From Comamonas sp. GB3 AK4-5 (GTDB lineage: Bacteria; Pseudomonadota; Gammaproteobacteria; Burkholderiales; Burkholderiaceae_C), in assembly GCF_041320665.1 (NCBI RefSeq), contig NZ_CP166730.1, forward strand, positions 3,286,001-3,350,000: a stretch of 64,000 nt of DNA, written 5' to 3'. The first letter of the stretch is position 1. Each line of letters starts with the position of its first letter. The position numbers and the translations under genes were made by a program. Positions 51,001-59,340 of the stretch are shown here, piece by piece. The notes beneath the pieces are model-generated. The model was not told where the DNA came from. It was given only the letters and a program-made list of their open reading frames with translations, and did no database searches.

Positions 51001-51972
51001 ATGGATTTCGATACTTCCACCCTGAGGACCGCCCTCACCCTCTACGCACCCGGCGTGGTATTTGCCAACGTGCTCTTGCAGCAGTTGGGCCTGCCCCTGC
51101 CCGTGTTGCCCACGCTGCTGCTGGCCGGCAGCCTGGCACCCAGCCTGCCGCGCCTGGCCGCCCTGCTGGCACTGGCCTTGCTCGCCGCCATGCTGGCCGA
51201 CAGGGCTTGGTACCTGGTGGGCCAACGCTTCGGCTCGCGCGTACTGGCCTGGATGTGCAAGCTCTCCATCAACCCCGGCAGCTGCATCAGCCAGACGGCC
51301 GACCGCTTTGGCCGCTGGGGCGCCTGGTCGCTGCTGCTGGCCAAGTTCATACCCGGCTTCTCGGCCGTGGCCGCACCACTGGCAGGCGTGCTGCGCATGC
51401 CTGTTGCCCGCTTCACCTTGGCAGCTGCCGGTGGCGCATCCCTGTGGGCCGGCCTGGCACTGGGCACGGGCTGGCTGCTGCGCCACCAGGTGGACCGCGC
51501 CTTGACCATGCTGCAAACCCATGGCCCGCTGCTGGCCATGGCTGCAGCGCTGCTGCTGGTGCTGTGGCTGGGCAGCAAGCTCTGGCGCCGCCAGCTGTTT
51601 CTGCACCTGGCAGCCATGCCCTCGGTCACCGCTGCGCAATGGGCGCAAGCCCAGAGCTGGGAGCGGCCACCGCGCCTGCTGGATCTGCGTGGCCCGGCGC
51701 TGGTTGCCGAGCTGGGCGAGATTGCCAATGCCCAGACCGTGAGCCTGGCCCAGTTGCCCCGCCTGGTACGCCCCTGGCCGCGCGACACCCACATCATCAC
51801 CCTGTGCGCCTGCCCGCACGACGCCACGGCCGCCCGTGCAGCCCAGCGCTTGCGGCGTCTGGGCTTTGCCCATGCCTGCCATTTCCAAGGTGGCTTTGAT
51901 GCCTGGAAGACATTGCAGCCCGTGCATGCGCCTGCAGATGCCGTGCATGCGGCCCAGCTGCAGGGCGCATAA
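51001..51972 (+). CDS. DedA (SNARE-associated/VTT) membrane protein fused to a rhodanese-like domain
   Basis: This 323-residue protein has two parts. Residues 1-195 form a DedA/VTT membrane region: LGLPLPVLPTLLLAGSLAP, DRAWYLVGQRFGSRVL, and the FIPGFSAVAAPLAGVLRMP motif of DedA proteins. Residues about 215-310 form a rhodanese-like domain (RPPRLLDLRGPALVAELGEI, ITLCACPHDATAARAAQRLR, and FQGGFDAWK) with Cys in the active-site loop. The usual CRxGxR loop is CACPHDATA. DedA proteins flip phospholipids or maintain proton motive force; the fused rhodanese is of unknown use. The start at 51001 has no strong ribosome site. Confidence 0.88.
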   Translation: MDFDTSTLRTALTLYAPGVVFANVLLQQLGLPLPVLPTLLLAGSLAPSLPRLAALLALALLAAMLADRAWYLVGQRFGSRVLAWMCKLSINPGSCISQTADRFGRWGAWSLLLAKFIPGFSAVAAPLAGVLRMPVARFTLAAAGGASLWAGLALGTGWLLRHQVDRALTMLQTHGPLLAMAAALLLVLWLGSKLWRRQLFLHLAAMPSVTAAQWAQAQSWERPPRLLDLRGPALVAELGEIANAQTVSLAQLPRLVRPWPRDTHIITLCACPHDATAARAAQRLRRLGFAHACHFQGGFDAWKTLQPVHAPADAVHAAQLQGA

Positions 51973-51991
51973 AGAAGGCGCACACCCCCTC

Positions 51992-52048
51992 AGAACGTGT
52001 TTACGATTTCCTCGCGGTGCGCCAGCGTAGAGATCGCAAACACGCGCT
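51992..52048. repeat. Imperfect inverted repeat between DedA-rhodanese gene and aroC
   Basis: CGTGTTTACGAT (51996-52007) pairs with ATCGCAAACACG (52033-52044) at 11 of 12 positions around a GC-rich loop. The loop-side words TCGCG and GATCTCTAC (reverse strand) recur at about 57171-57195, which hints at a third dispersed repeat type. Confidence 0.5.
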
Positions 52049-52057
52049 CCAAAAGCA

Positions 52058-52088
52058 AACGCCCCAAGGCCAGGGCCTGTGGGGCGTT
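52058..52088 (-). terminator. Terminator of aroC (minus strand)
   Basis: The stem AACGCCCCA/TGGGGCGTT has an inner GGCC pair. Read leftward it is followed by TGCTTTTGG. It lies 22 bp past the aroC stop. Confidence 0.6.
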
Positions 52089-52109
52089 CAACGTTGCGGT
52101 GCAGCCTTT

Positions 52110-53207
52110 TTACGCAGCCGATGCCGGAATGGGCGCCAGCCCCGAGTCCACATCGCCGCATTGCGCACGGTGGCGCAGGGCGTGGTCCATGACCACCAGG
52201 GCCAGCAAGGCCTCGGCAATGGGCGCGGCGCGTATGCCCACGCAAGGGTCGTGGCGGCCCTTGGTAATCACCTCGGTGCTCTGGCCATGCACATCGATGG
52301 ATTCGCGCGGCGTGATGATGGAGCTGGTGGGCTTGACGGCAATACGCACTTCCAGGTCCTGACCGGTGCTGATGCCACCCACAATGCCGCCCGCGTTGTT
52401 GCTGCGAAAACCCTCGGGGCTGAGCGAATCACCATGCGTGGTGCCGCGCTGGGCCACACTGTCCCAGCCCGCACCGATCTCCACGGCCTTGACGGCGTTC
52501 AGGCCCATCATGGCGTAGGCAATATCGGCATCCAGCCGGTCATACAGCGGCTGGCCCAGGCCCACGGGCATGCCGCTGGCCTGGATGCGCAGCGCAGCGC
52601 CGCAGGAGTCGCCGGACTTGCGCAGCTGCTCCATGTATTCCTCATAGCGGCCCACATCGGCCACAGGTGCGAAAAAGGGGTTGTGGGGCACATGCGCCCA
52701 GCTCTCGAACGGGATCTCCAGCTCGCCCACCTGGCTCATGCAGGCGCGAAACTCAGTGCCGAACTTTTCTTTCAACCACTTCTTGGCCACGGCACCTGCA
52801 GCCACCGTGGGCGCCGTCAGTCGCGCCGAGGAGCGGCCTCCGCCGCGCGGATCACGTATGCCGTATTTCTGAAAATAGGCGTAGTCCGCATGACCGGGCC
52901 GAAAGCTCTGGGCGATGTTGGAATAGTCTTTGCTGCGCTGATCGGTGTTGCGGATCAACAGCGCAATCGGCGTCCCCGTGGTCTTGCCCTCGTAGACGCC
53001 AGAGAGGATTTCCACGGCATCGGGCTCGTTGCGCTGGGTGACGAACTTGCTGGTGCCAGGGCGGCGGCGGTCCAGGTCGCGCTGAATGTCCGCCTCGCTC
53101 AATTCCATGCCCGGAGGGCAGCCGTCGATCACACAGCCAATGGCCGGTCCGTGAGATTCACCGAAGTTGGTGACCGTGAAAATGGTGCCAAAGGTATTGC
53201 CGCTCAT
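52110..53207 (-). CDS. aroC: Chorismate synthase
   Basis: This 365-residue FMN-dependent enzyme makes chorismate from EPSP at the end of the shikimate pathway. Signatures are [20 protein letters not shown] (N-terminus), [48 protein letters not shown] and [20 protein letters not shown]. Length matches the family. Its start lies 12 bp from the divergent GGDEF-EAL gene. Confidence 0.98.
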   Translation of the reverse strand: MSGNTFGTIFTVTNFGESHGPAIGCVIDGCPPGMELSEADIQRDLDRRRPGTSKFVTQRNEPDAVEILSGVYEGKTTGTPIALLIRNTDQRSKDYSNIAQSFRPGHADYAYFQKYGIRDPRGGGRSSARLTAPTVAAGAVAKKWLKEKFGTEFRACMSQVGELEIPFESWAHVPHNPFFAPVADVGRYEEYMEQLRKSGDSCGAALRIQASGMPVGLGQPLYDRLDADIAYAMMGLNAVKAVEIGAGWDSVAQRGTTHGDSLSPEGFRSNNAGGIVGGISTGQDLEVRIAVKPTSSIITPRESIDVHGQSTEVITKGRHDPCVGIRAAPIAEALLALVVMDHALRHRAQCGDVDSGLAPIPASAA

Positions 53208-53218
53208 AGGCGGTAATT

Positions 53219-55504
53219 ATGCCCGTCCGCCCAGAGTGCCGCGCAGCTGAACGGAACATGGTTAGGATTTGGAACTCTCTGTCGCCCCTCATTGCCCGCA
53301 TGACCTCTTCTTCAGCGCCTCGAAACGGCCTCGCTCTACGCCAGGCCCTGGACAGCAGCGATGCAGCATGGATAGTCACCGACACCCAATGCCTCACCTG
53401 CCAGGTCAATGCCGGTTTTGAGCGCCTCTTAGGCTGGTCCGAACAAGCACTGCTGGGCCAGCGTCCACTGCAGCTGCTGCTGGGCGAGGCCCAGGACAGC
53501 CCCCTGCCCACCCACATCCAGCAAGTCCTCACGAGCCACGGCCGCTTTGCGGGCGATCTGCAATTGCGCCACCGGGACGGCCATATGTTGTGGGTGGCCG
53601 CCATCATCAACCGCATCCCCGAAGCCGGCGAAGTGATGGTGCTGACCGACATCACCTTCTCCAAGCGCCTCCACGCCCTGCAAAAGCAAGCACTGGAAGA
53701 CGTGGCCCAAGAGCGCCCGCTGTCCCTGCTGCTGCAGCGTCTGTGCGAAGAAATTGAACGCATCGCGCCCGAGTTGGCCATGGGTGTGCTGCAGGTCGAC
53801 GAACAGGGGCACCTCCACCCCTTGGCCTGCCCCAGCCTGCCCCGGGATGCGCTGGAACGGCTGAACAATCTGCCCATAGGCCCCGACATGGGCGCCTGCG
53901 GCCAGGCGGCCTTCCTGGCCCAACCCGCCACCGAAGACGACCTGCGCCGCGCTCCCGCCCATCTGCAAAGCCTGAGCCAATGCCTTTTGCAGGCCGGACT
54001 GCAAGCTTGCTGGGCCGCCCCCATCTTCAGCCGCGAGCGCCAGGTCATCGGGGTGTTGGCACTGTATTTCCGTGAGCCACGCGGCCCACACACCCAGCAC
54101 CTGCACATGGCGCAGACCTGCATCCACCTGTGCACCGTGGCCATGGAGCGCGAGCATTCGCGGGCACGCATCCACCAGTTGGCCTATTACGACCCGCTGA
54201 CCCAACTGCCCAATCGCAATATGTTCCACCGCAGTGCCACCGATGCACTGCACGCCGTCCAGGGCCGCAGCTGTGCACTGCTTTTTGTGGATCTGGACCG
54301 TTTCAAGCTGGTCAACGACAGCCAGGGGCATGCCGCAGGTGATGCCTTGCTGTGCGAAGTGGCCCAGCGCATTCGTGCCACGGCCCGCCCCGGCGATGTG
54401 CTGGGGCGGCTGTCCAGCGATGAGTTCGCCTTGCTTTTGCCCCAGTGCTCGGCCACCGAGGCCGAAGCCGTGGCCCAGCGTCTGCTAGGACGCATTGCCG
54501 AGCCCTTCACCATTGGCAATGCCGTCAATATTCCGCATGCCAGCGTCGGCATCTGCACCTACCCGGAAGACGGCACCGACATCAACACCTTGCTGCGCCA
54601 TGCCGACCAGGCCATGTATGTCGCCAAACAGCATGGCCGTCAGCGCTGGCAGCGCTTCTCGCCCGAGATCAACCAGTTCACCCAGGACCGCGTGGCCATG
54701 GAGCATGCGCTGCGTGAGGCCCTGCACAACGGCCAGCTGCAGCTGCACTACCAGCCCCAGGTTCTCAGCCACACGCTCGGGCAGCTGCATGGTGTGGAAG
54801 CACTGGCCCGCTGGCAGCACCCCGAGTGGGGCTATGTCTCCCCCATGCGCTTTATCGCCGTGGCCGAAGACGCCGGCATGATCCAGGACTTCACCCAGTG
54901 GCTGCTGGAAACAGCCTGTCACCAGCTCGCGCTGTGGCGCAGCCAGGGCGTGCAAGTGCCACAGGTGGCGGTCAACCTGTCGACCAAGAACTTCCACGAC
55001 CCGGAATTCGCCCAATCGGTGGCCAGCGCCCTGCAACGCCACGGTCTGGCCGCCAAGGATCTGGTGCTGGAAATCACCGAAAGCGTGATGCTCAACGCCA
55101 GCCCTGCCACCCTGGCCAATCTGGAATCCCTGCACCAACTGGGCCTGCAGCTGTCGCTGGACGACTTTGGCACCGGCTATTCCAGCCTGAGCTATTTGCA
55201 CCGGCTACCGATTTCCGAGATCAAGCTGGACAAGAGCTTTGTGCAGGATCTGGGCAACAGCGTGGCCGCCGAAGCGCTGATCCGCTCCGTGCTCAGCATT
55301 GCCCACAGCCTGCACATGACCGTGGTGGCCGAAGGCGTGGAAACGGCCGAGCAGCGCCAATGGCTGCAGCAACAGGACTGCCCGGTGCTGCAAGGCTATC
55401 TGTTCTGCCGCCCGCTGCCGCCCCAGGATCTGCCGGGCTGGATCCTCAGCCACCGCGCACGCCAATCCGCCAGCGCGGCGCCCACGGCCGACATCACGCA
55501 TTGA
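53219..55504 (+). CDS. PAS-GAF-GGDEF-EAL protein with a degenerate GGDEF motif
   Basis: This protein has up to 761 residues. A PAS domain (about 40-155, with QVNAGFERLLGWSEQALLGQ) is followed by a GAF domain (about 165-315). The GGDEF domain has SSDEF (398-402) in place of GGDEF, and the EAL domain keeps EAL at 527-529 plus LSLDDFGTGYSSLSYLHRLP. The cyclase site is probably dead while the phosphodiesterase looks intact, as in DosP-type proteins. The true start is uncertain: ATGs at 53219, 53258 and 53300 all precede the PAS domain. It is divergent from aroC. Confidence 0.9.
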   Translation: MPVRPECRAAERNMVRIWNSLSPLIARMTSSSAPRNGLALRQALDSSDAAWIVTDTQCLTCQVNAGFERLLGWSEQALLGQRPLQLLLGEAQDSPLPTHIQQVLTSHGRFAGDLQLRHRDGHMLWVAAIINRIPEAGEVMVLTDITFSKRLHALQKQALEDVAQERPLSLLLQRLCEEIERIAPELAMGVLQVDEQGHLHPLACPSLPRDALERLNNLPIGPDMGACGQAAFLAQPATEDDLRRAPAHLQSLSQCLLQAGLQACWAAPIFSRERQVIGVLALYFREPRGPHTQHLHMAQTCIHLCTVAMEREHSRARIHQLAYYDPLTQLPNRNMFHRSATDALHAVQGRSCALLFVDLDRFKLVNDSQGHAAGDALLCEVAQRIRATARPGDVLGRLSSDEFALLLPQCSATEAEAVAQRLLGRIAEPFTIGNAVNIPHASVGICTYPEDGTDINTLLRHADQAMYVAKQHGRQRWQRFSPEINQFTQDRVAMEHALREALHNGQLQLHYQPQVLSHTLGQLHGVEALARWQHPEWGYVSPMRFIAVAEDAGMIQDFTQWLLETACHQLALWRSQGVQVPQVAVNLSTKNFHDPEFAQSVASALQRHGLAAKDLVLEITESVMLNASPATLANLESLHQLGLQLSLDDFGTGYSSLSYLHRLPISEIKLDKSFVQDLGNSVAAEALIRSVLSIAHSLHMTVVAEGVETAEQRQWLQQQDCPVLQGYLFCRPLPPQDLPGWILSHRARQSASAAPTADITH

Positions 55505-55530
55505 GCGCAACACACCTTGCGCCGCACCAC

Positions 55531-57003
55531 TCACCACTGGGGCGCCGCACTGCCCGGCGGCATCGAGGGGTAGTCCCATGCCGCCGGCGTGTGTGAAAAC
55601 TGTGCGCTATGGCGCACGGCCTGCAGCCGGCCAAACCCGCTGTCCAGCGTCTCCAGATAAGGCATGACATCCGGTTTGGCCTGCTGCCCGATATCGGCAA
55701 CAGGCTCCACGCGCCCCAGACTGCGCAGCCAGCGGGCCACACCCGCCAAGCTCAGCCGCACGCGCCAGCTCCCGCCCTCGCGGGCCTGGCGCAGCAGCGC
55801 GGCCTGCACGCCAAAGGCCAGCCAGAACCCGGCGCTGTAATCCAGTGCCTGCATGGGCAAGGCCCGTGGCTGGTGGGTGCCGTATGCCGCGGCCTCATCG
55901 GCATTGATGCCGGTCGCCGTCTGCACCAACGAGTCAAAGCCCCTGCGCCCGCCCCAAGGGCCCTCCCAGCCGTAGGCACACAGCTCGCCCACCACCAGAC
56001 CCGGGCGCTGCTGCACCAGCTGCTGCGGCCCGCAGCCCAGCGCCTGCAAAGCCCCTGGCCGATAGGCCTGCAGCAGCACATGGGCCGAGCCCAACAGTTG
56101 CTGCAGCGCAGCCTGGCCCGTGGGGGTGCGCAGATCGACATGGGCCGAGCGCTTGCCCCGGCTGGTATCGGCAATGGCTTCGATATTGGGCAGCTGTGGG
56201 CTGTTGACCAGCATCACATCGGCACCATAGGCCGCCAGCGTGCGCCCGGCCACCGGGCCGGCCAGGATACGTGTCAGGTCCAGCACCTTCAGACCCGCCA
56301 AGGGCCGCTGCTGCGCTTCCAACGCGGGCCACGGCAGCGGCGGTGCATCGCCCAGGCGCTCCAGCTGCACCAAAGGGGCTGCTGCAATGACGGCCTCCTG
56401 CCCCAGGGCCTGCCACTGCGCATGGCTGCGCGAGGCGACAATCGGCAAGCCGCGCTCGGCCGCGCGGGCCTCGAAGTCATCGGCCCGCCAGCGGGTCAGC
56501 GCTTGCGCCACGGCCTCGCGCGGTGTGTCCGCGCCCATGGGCAGTCCCAGCAATGCCAGCGCGCCATCGCGGTGGTGGTCAAAGTTGGCATGGATACGCA
56601 CCCAACCCGGCACACCCACGGCCTGACCGCAGGCATACAGGCCGGAGATGGGAGCCCACAGTGCGGGCTGCTGCCCGCCAAGCGTGAAATAGCCGCTGGC
56701 CTCGAAAGCCGCGTGCTGGGCATCCACCACCACCTGCTGCACCGGGCGCTGCGGGTTGCGCCATTGCTCCAGCTGCGTGGCGGCCAGTGCGGCGGCGGCC
56801 ACGCCGGCCTGTACGGCATCCACCGCAGCAAAGCTGCTGTGAAAGCCCAGGGCCTGGCCCGTCAGCGCAATCTGCGACAGGGCTGCCTGCGGCAACGCGC
56901 TTGCAAGCCATTGCTGGGACAGTGCCGTGAATGCGGTGTGCGCCCGCGCAGCGCACCCGTGCGGCAGGCTGGCAAGGGCTGGGGAATCGACAAGCTGTGT
57001 CAT
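55531..57003 (-). CDS. Family III CoA-transferase (CaiB/BaiF) with rearranged halves
   Basis: This 490-residue protein is longer than the usual 380-410. The Rossmann start of the family (PLAGLKVLDLTRILAGPVAG, followed by RTLAAYGADVMLV) begins only near residue 234. The presumed acyl-acceptor Asp388 lies in QALDYSAGFWLAFGVQ. The first 230 residues resemble the C-terminal portion of ordinary members (GVPGWVRIHANFDHHRDGAL, then TRWRADDFEARAAERGL and the RSHAQWQ block). The ATG at 57003 has a perfect AGGAGG. It is divergent from an HTH-citrate synthase gene. The CoA donor and acceptor are unknown. Confidence 0.87.
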   Translation of the reverse strand: MTQLVDSPALASLPHGCAARAHTAFTALSQQWLASALPQAALSQIALTGQALGFHSSFAAVDAVQAGVAAAALAATQLEQWRNPQRPVQQVVVDAQHAAFEASGYFTLGGQQPALWAPISGLYACGQAVGVPGWVRIHANFDHHRDGALALLGLPMGADTPREAVAQALTRWRADDFEARAAERGLPIVASRSHAQWQALGQEAVIAAAPLVQLERLGDAPPLPWPALEAQQRPLAGLKVLDLTRILAGPVAGRTLAAYGADVMLVNSPQLPNIEAIADTSRGKRSAHVDLRTPTGQAALQQLLGSAHVLLQAYRPGALQALGCGPQQLVQQRPGLVVGELCAYGWEGPWGGRRGFDSLVQTATGINADEAAAYGTHQPRALPMQALDYSAGFWLAFGVQAALLRQAREGGSWRVRLSLAGVARWLRSLGRVEPVADIGQQAKPDVMPYLETLDSGFGRLQAVRHSAQFSHTPAAWDYPSMPPGSAAPQW

Positions 57004-57159
57004 GAAAAACCTCCTGGTGGCGGGCACCGCAATAGGGCCCGCATACGCCCCGCATTGCACGCCCTACCCTTGTGCAGCGTCAATCTTGATTGGGCCAATC
57101 CACTCGCTCTTGCACAAGCCTGACATGCAGGGCCATGGGGCAGCGCTAGGATGCGACTT

Positions 57160-57171
57160 AGAACATGTTCT
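57160..57171. promoter_or_regulatory. 12-bp palindrome in the divergent CoA-transferase/citrate synthase promoter
   Basis: AGAACATGTTCT is a perfect palindrome 36 bp before the ATG at 57207 and 157 bp from the opposite ATG. It could be an operator for the HTH domain of the downstream protein. Alternatively it is the edge of a degenerate copy of the repeat seen at 51992-52048. The remainder of 57004-57206 has no gene. Confidence 0.4.
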
Positions 57172-57206
57172 TCGCGCCTCTTGGCGATCTCTACACCCCA
57201 GCCCCC

Positions 57207-58526
57207 ATGTCACGCCCTCGCCCACCCACCACTGGCGAGCCCTGGCTCGACGCCGGCCAGGCCGCCGCCCTGCTCGGCGTACAGCGCTCCAGCCTGTACA
57301 GCTATGTCAGCCGGGGACTGCTGCGCGCCCACGCCGTGCCGGGCCAGCGCGGCAAACAGTATCTGCAGGCCGATGTGCAACGCCTGGCTCGCCAGCGACA
57401 GGCCGTGCGCAACCCTGCGCAGCTGGCCCGCTCCACCATGGACTGGGGCCAACCGGTGCTGGCATCGGGCATCACCCTGGTGCAAGGCGGGCAGTTTTTC
57501 TATCGGGGCAGGAACGCGGTGCAGCTGTCCGGCCATGCCAGCCTGGAAGAAACGGCCGCGCTGTTATGGCAGCAAAAAATGCCGTTTACGCCCACCACAT
57601 CTGCACCAGAAGCTATCCATGCAGGAGCGCGCGCAGTCACCCTGGCAGCCCGGATTCCCCGCAGTGCAGACCAGGCCCTGGCCGCCTGGCATGGCATGGG
57701 CTTGCAGAGCCAAGCCGGGCAAGCCCCCCGGCAACCACCCGCTGGCGCCTGGGTGCTGCTGCACCAGATGTGCGACGCCTTGACCGGCACAACCCCACCC
57801 TCCCATGCAAGCTATGTCCAAGCCATGCAAGACGGCACCGGGCTGGCCGCGCTGCACCTGCGGCTGGCCGCACACTGGTGCACAGATCGACAGGGCACGG
57901 ACCTGCTGCGCCGCGCGTTGGTGCTGTGCGCTGACCATGAACTCAATGCCTCCAGCTTTGCCGCCCGCGTGGTCGCCTCGACCGGCGCCAGCCTGCATGC
58001 CAGCGTGGGCGCGGGGCTGGCCGCACTGTCCGGCCCACTGCATGGCGGCATGACACAGCAGATCGCCGCACATTGGCAGGAATGGCACCGCACCCCCAGC
58101 TTTCCTGCATCGCTGCAGACCTTGCTGCAAGCCACCCAAACGGGGAAAACGCCCAACTACTGCGCCGGCTTCGGCCACCCGCTATATCCCACCGGTGATC
58201 CGCGCAGCATCAGCCTGCTGGCACAGCTGCCGCCCGATGCAGACCGCGAGCGTCTGGTCCACCGCGTGCTTGCCACCACCGGTCTGCACCCCAGCCTGGA
58301 CTACAGCCTGGTGGCGGTCGAGCATGCCCTGGCACTGCCTGCGGGGGCAGCCTTTGTGCTGTTTGCCCTGGGCCGCACTGCAGGCTGGATCGCCCATGTG
58401 CTGGAGCAAAAAGCCTCGGGGCAGTTGATACGGCCCAGGGCCCAGTACACCGGCCCAGTCCCACAAATGCCCCAGGAGCTACCCCTCTCTGAGATCTCGA
58501 CACCCAGACGCGTCATCCGCTTTTAA
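57207..58526 (+). CDS. Citrate synthase-family protein with N-terminal helix-turn-helix
   Basis: This 439-residue protein has a MerR/excisionase-like HTH at residues 12-50 (WLDAGQAAALLGVQRSSLYS, then YVSRGLLRAH). From about residue 85 it has a citrate synthase fold. The catalytic-type motifs are GPLHGGM (His), CAGFGHPLYPTGDPRS (His), and an Asp in PSLDYSLVAVEHALALP. The conserved GRTAGWIAHVLEQ end is present. It may condense an acyl-CoA with an oxoacid, regulate transcription in response to it, or both. I chose the ATG at 57207; an in-frame ATG at 57165 overlaps the palindrome. It is divergent from the CoA-transferase. Confidence 0.88.
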   Translation: MSRPRPPTTGEPWLDAGQAAALLGVQRSSLYSYVSRGLLRAHAVPGQRGKQYLQADVQRLARQRQAVRNPAQLARSTMDWGQPVLASGITLVQGGQFFYRGRNAVQLSGHASLEETAALLWQQKMPFTPTTSAPEAIHAGARAVTLAARIPRSADQALAAWHGMGLQSQAGQAPRQPPAGAWVLLHQMCDALTGTTPPSHASYVQAMQDGTGLAALHLRLAAHWCTDRQGTDLLRRALVLCADHELNASSFAARVVASTGASLHASVGAGLAALSGPLHGGMTQQIAAHWQEWHRTPSFPASLQTLLQATQTGKTPNYCAGFGHPLYPTGDPRSISLLAQLPPDADRERLVHRVLATTGLHPSLDYSLVAVEHALALPAGAAFVLFALGRTAGWIAHVLEQKASGQLIRPRAQYTGPVPQMPQELPLSEISTPRRVIRF

Positions 58527-58558
58527 TGCAGCACTTGAGAAGCTTGGCGGCGCGCCAC

Positions 58559-58586
58559 TCAAAACAAAGGCGGCCCGAAGGCCGCC
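58559..58586 (-). terminator. Terminator of the CBS-domain gene (minus strand)
   Basis: The stem GGCGGCC/GGCCGCC (58569-58575 and 58580-58586) has a CGAA/TTCG loop. Read leftward it is followed by TTTGTTTT. It is also placed to end the convergent citrate synthase-type gene. Confidence 0.75.
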
Positions 58587-58611
58587 TGACGAGGACTGGG
58601 GCGCAGCTTAT

Positions 58612-59067
58612 TTATTCAGCGCTCTGGCGCTCGCCCTCGGGCCAGTCACGGATATAGGCCTTGAGCATGCGGTTCTCAAAGTTCTGGCTGTCCACCACGG
58701 CCTTGGCCACGTCGTAGAAGCTGATCACGCCCTTGACCTGGCCCATCTCCATGACCGGCATATAGCGCGCATGGCGCTCCAGCATCATGCGACGCACCTC
58801 GTCCATTTCGGTTTCCAGCGTGCAGGTCAGCGGCGCGTCATCCATGGCGCTGCGCACCTGCAGCGTGCCCACGCTGCCGCCGTTCTTGACCACGGCCTGG
58901 ATCACCTCGCGGAAGGTCAGCATGCCCACCACATCGTCATGCTCCATCACCACCAGGGAACCTACGTCCTTGTCGGCCATGATTTCCACCGCACGGGCCA
59001 GTGGTTCATTCGAGGTCACTGCATACAAGGTGCTGCCCTTGACGCGCAGTATGTCGCTCACTTTCAT
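58612..59067 (-). CDS. CBS-domain pair protein
   Basis: This 151-residue protein is almost entirely two CBS domains (residues about 10-65 and 75-130), with VTSNEPLARAVEIMADKDVG, SLVVMEHDDVVGMLTFREVI and ARYMPVMEMGQVKGVISFYD. CBS pairs bind adenosyl ligands such as AMP or SAM and often act as energy sensors. No other domain is fused. The ATG at 59067 follows GGAGACCCCGAC. It stands alone; its position before metY on the opposite strand may be chance. Confidence 0.88.
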   Translation of the reverse strand: MKVSDILRVKGSTLYAVTSNEPLARAVEIMADKDVGSLVVMEHDDVVGMLTFREVIQAVVKNGGSVGTLQVRSAMDDAPLTCTLETEMDEVRRMMLERHARYMPVMEMGQVKGVISFYDVAKAVVDSQNFENRMLKAYIRDWPEGERQSAE

Positions 59068-59340
59068 GTCGGGGTCTCCGGTTCTTGTTCATGCCAGTGG
59101 CCCGCTACCTGCGGGCCTTGCGGCTAAATATAGCAGGGCATGGGCATGCCATCGCGTGTGCATGCACCATCTTGGTCACCCAGGCGCGTGCTTTTTGGCG
59201 CATACCATGTCAGCATGGCCCGTCCATGCCATGCACGCTGACCGCGAAATGCGCCAAACCTTTGCTGTGCGTGCCTGGTGGCCGGCCCTGGATTCCCCGG
59301 GGTCGGCCCGCTTTTGACAAGAACTTTCGGAGACCACAAG
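59068..59340. other. Divergent gap between CBS gene and metY; no gene or riboswitch seen
   Basis: These 273 bases should hold both promoters. I looked for a SAM or SAH riboswitch before metY and found no convincing match. Confidence 0.4.

Noticed and set aside
59068..59340. SAM or SAH riboswitch before metY
   Set aside because: No conserved aptamer blocks could be matched by eye in the 273-bp gap.
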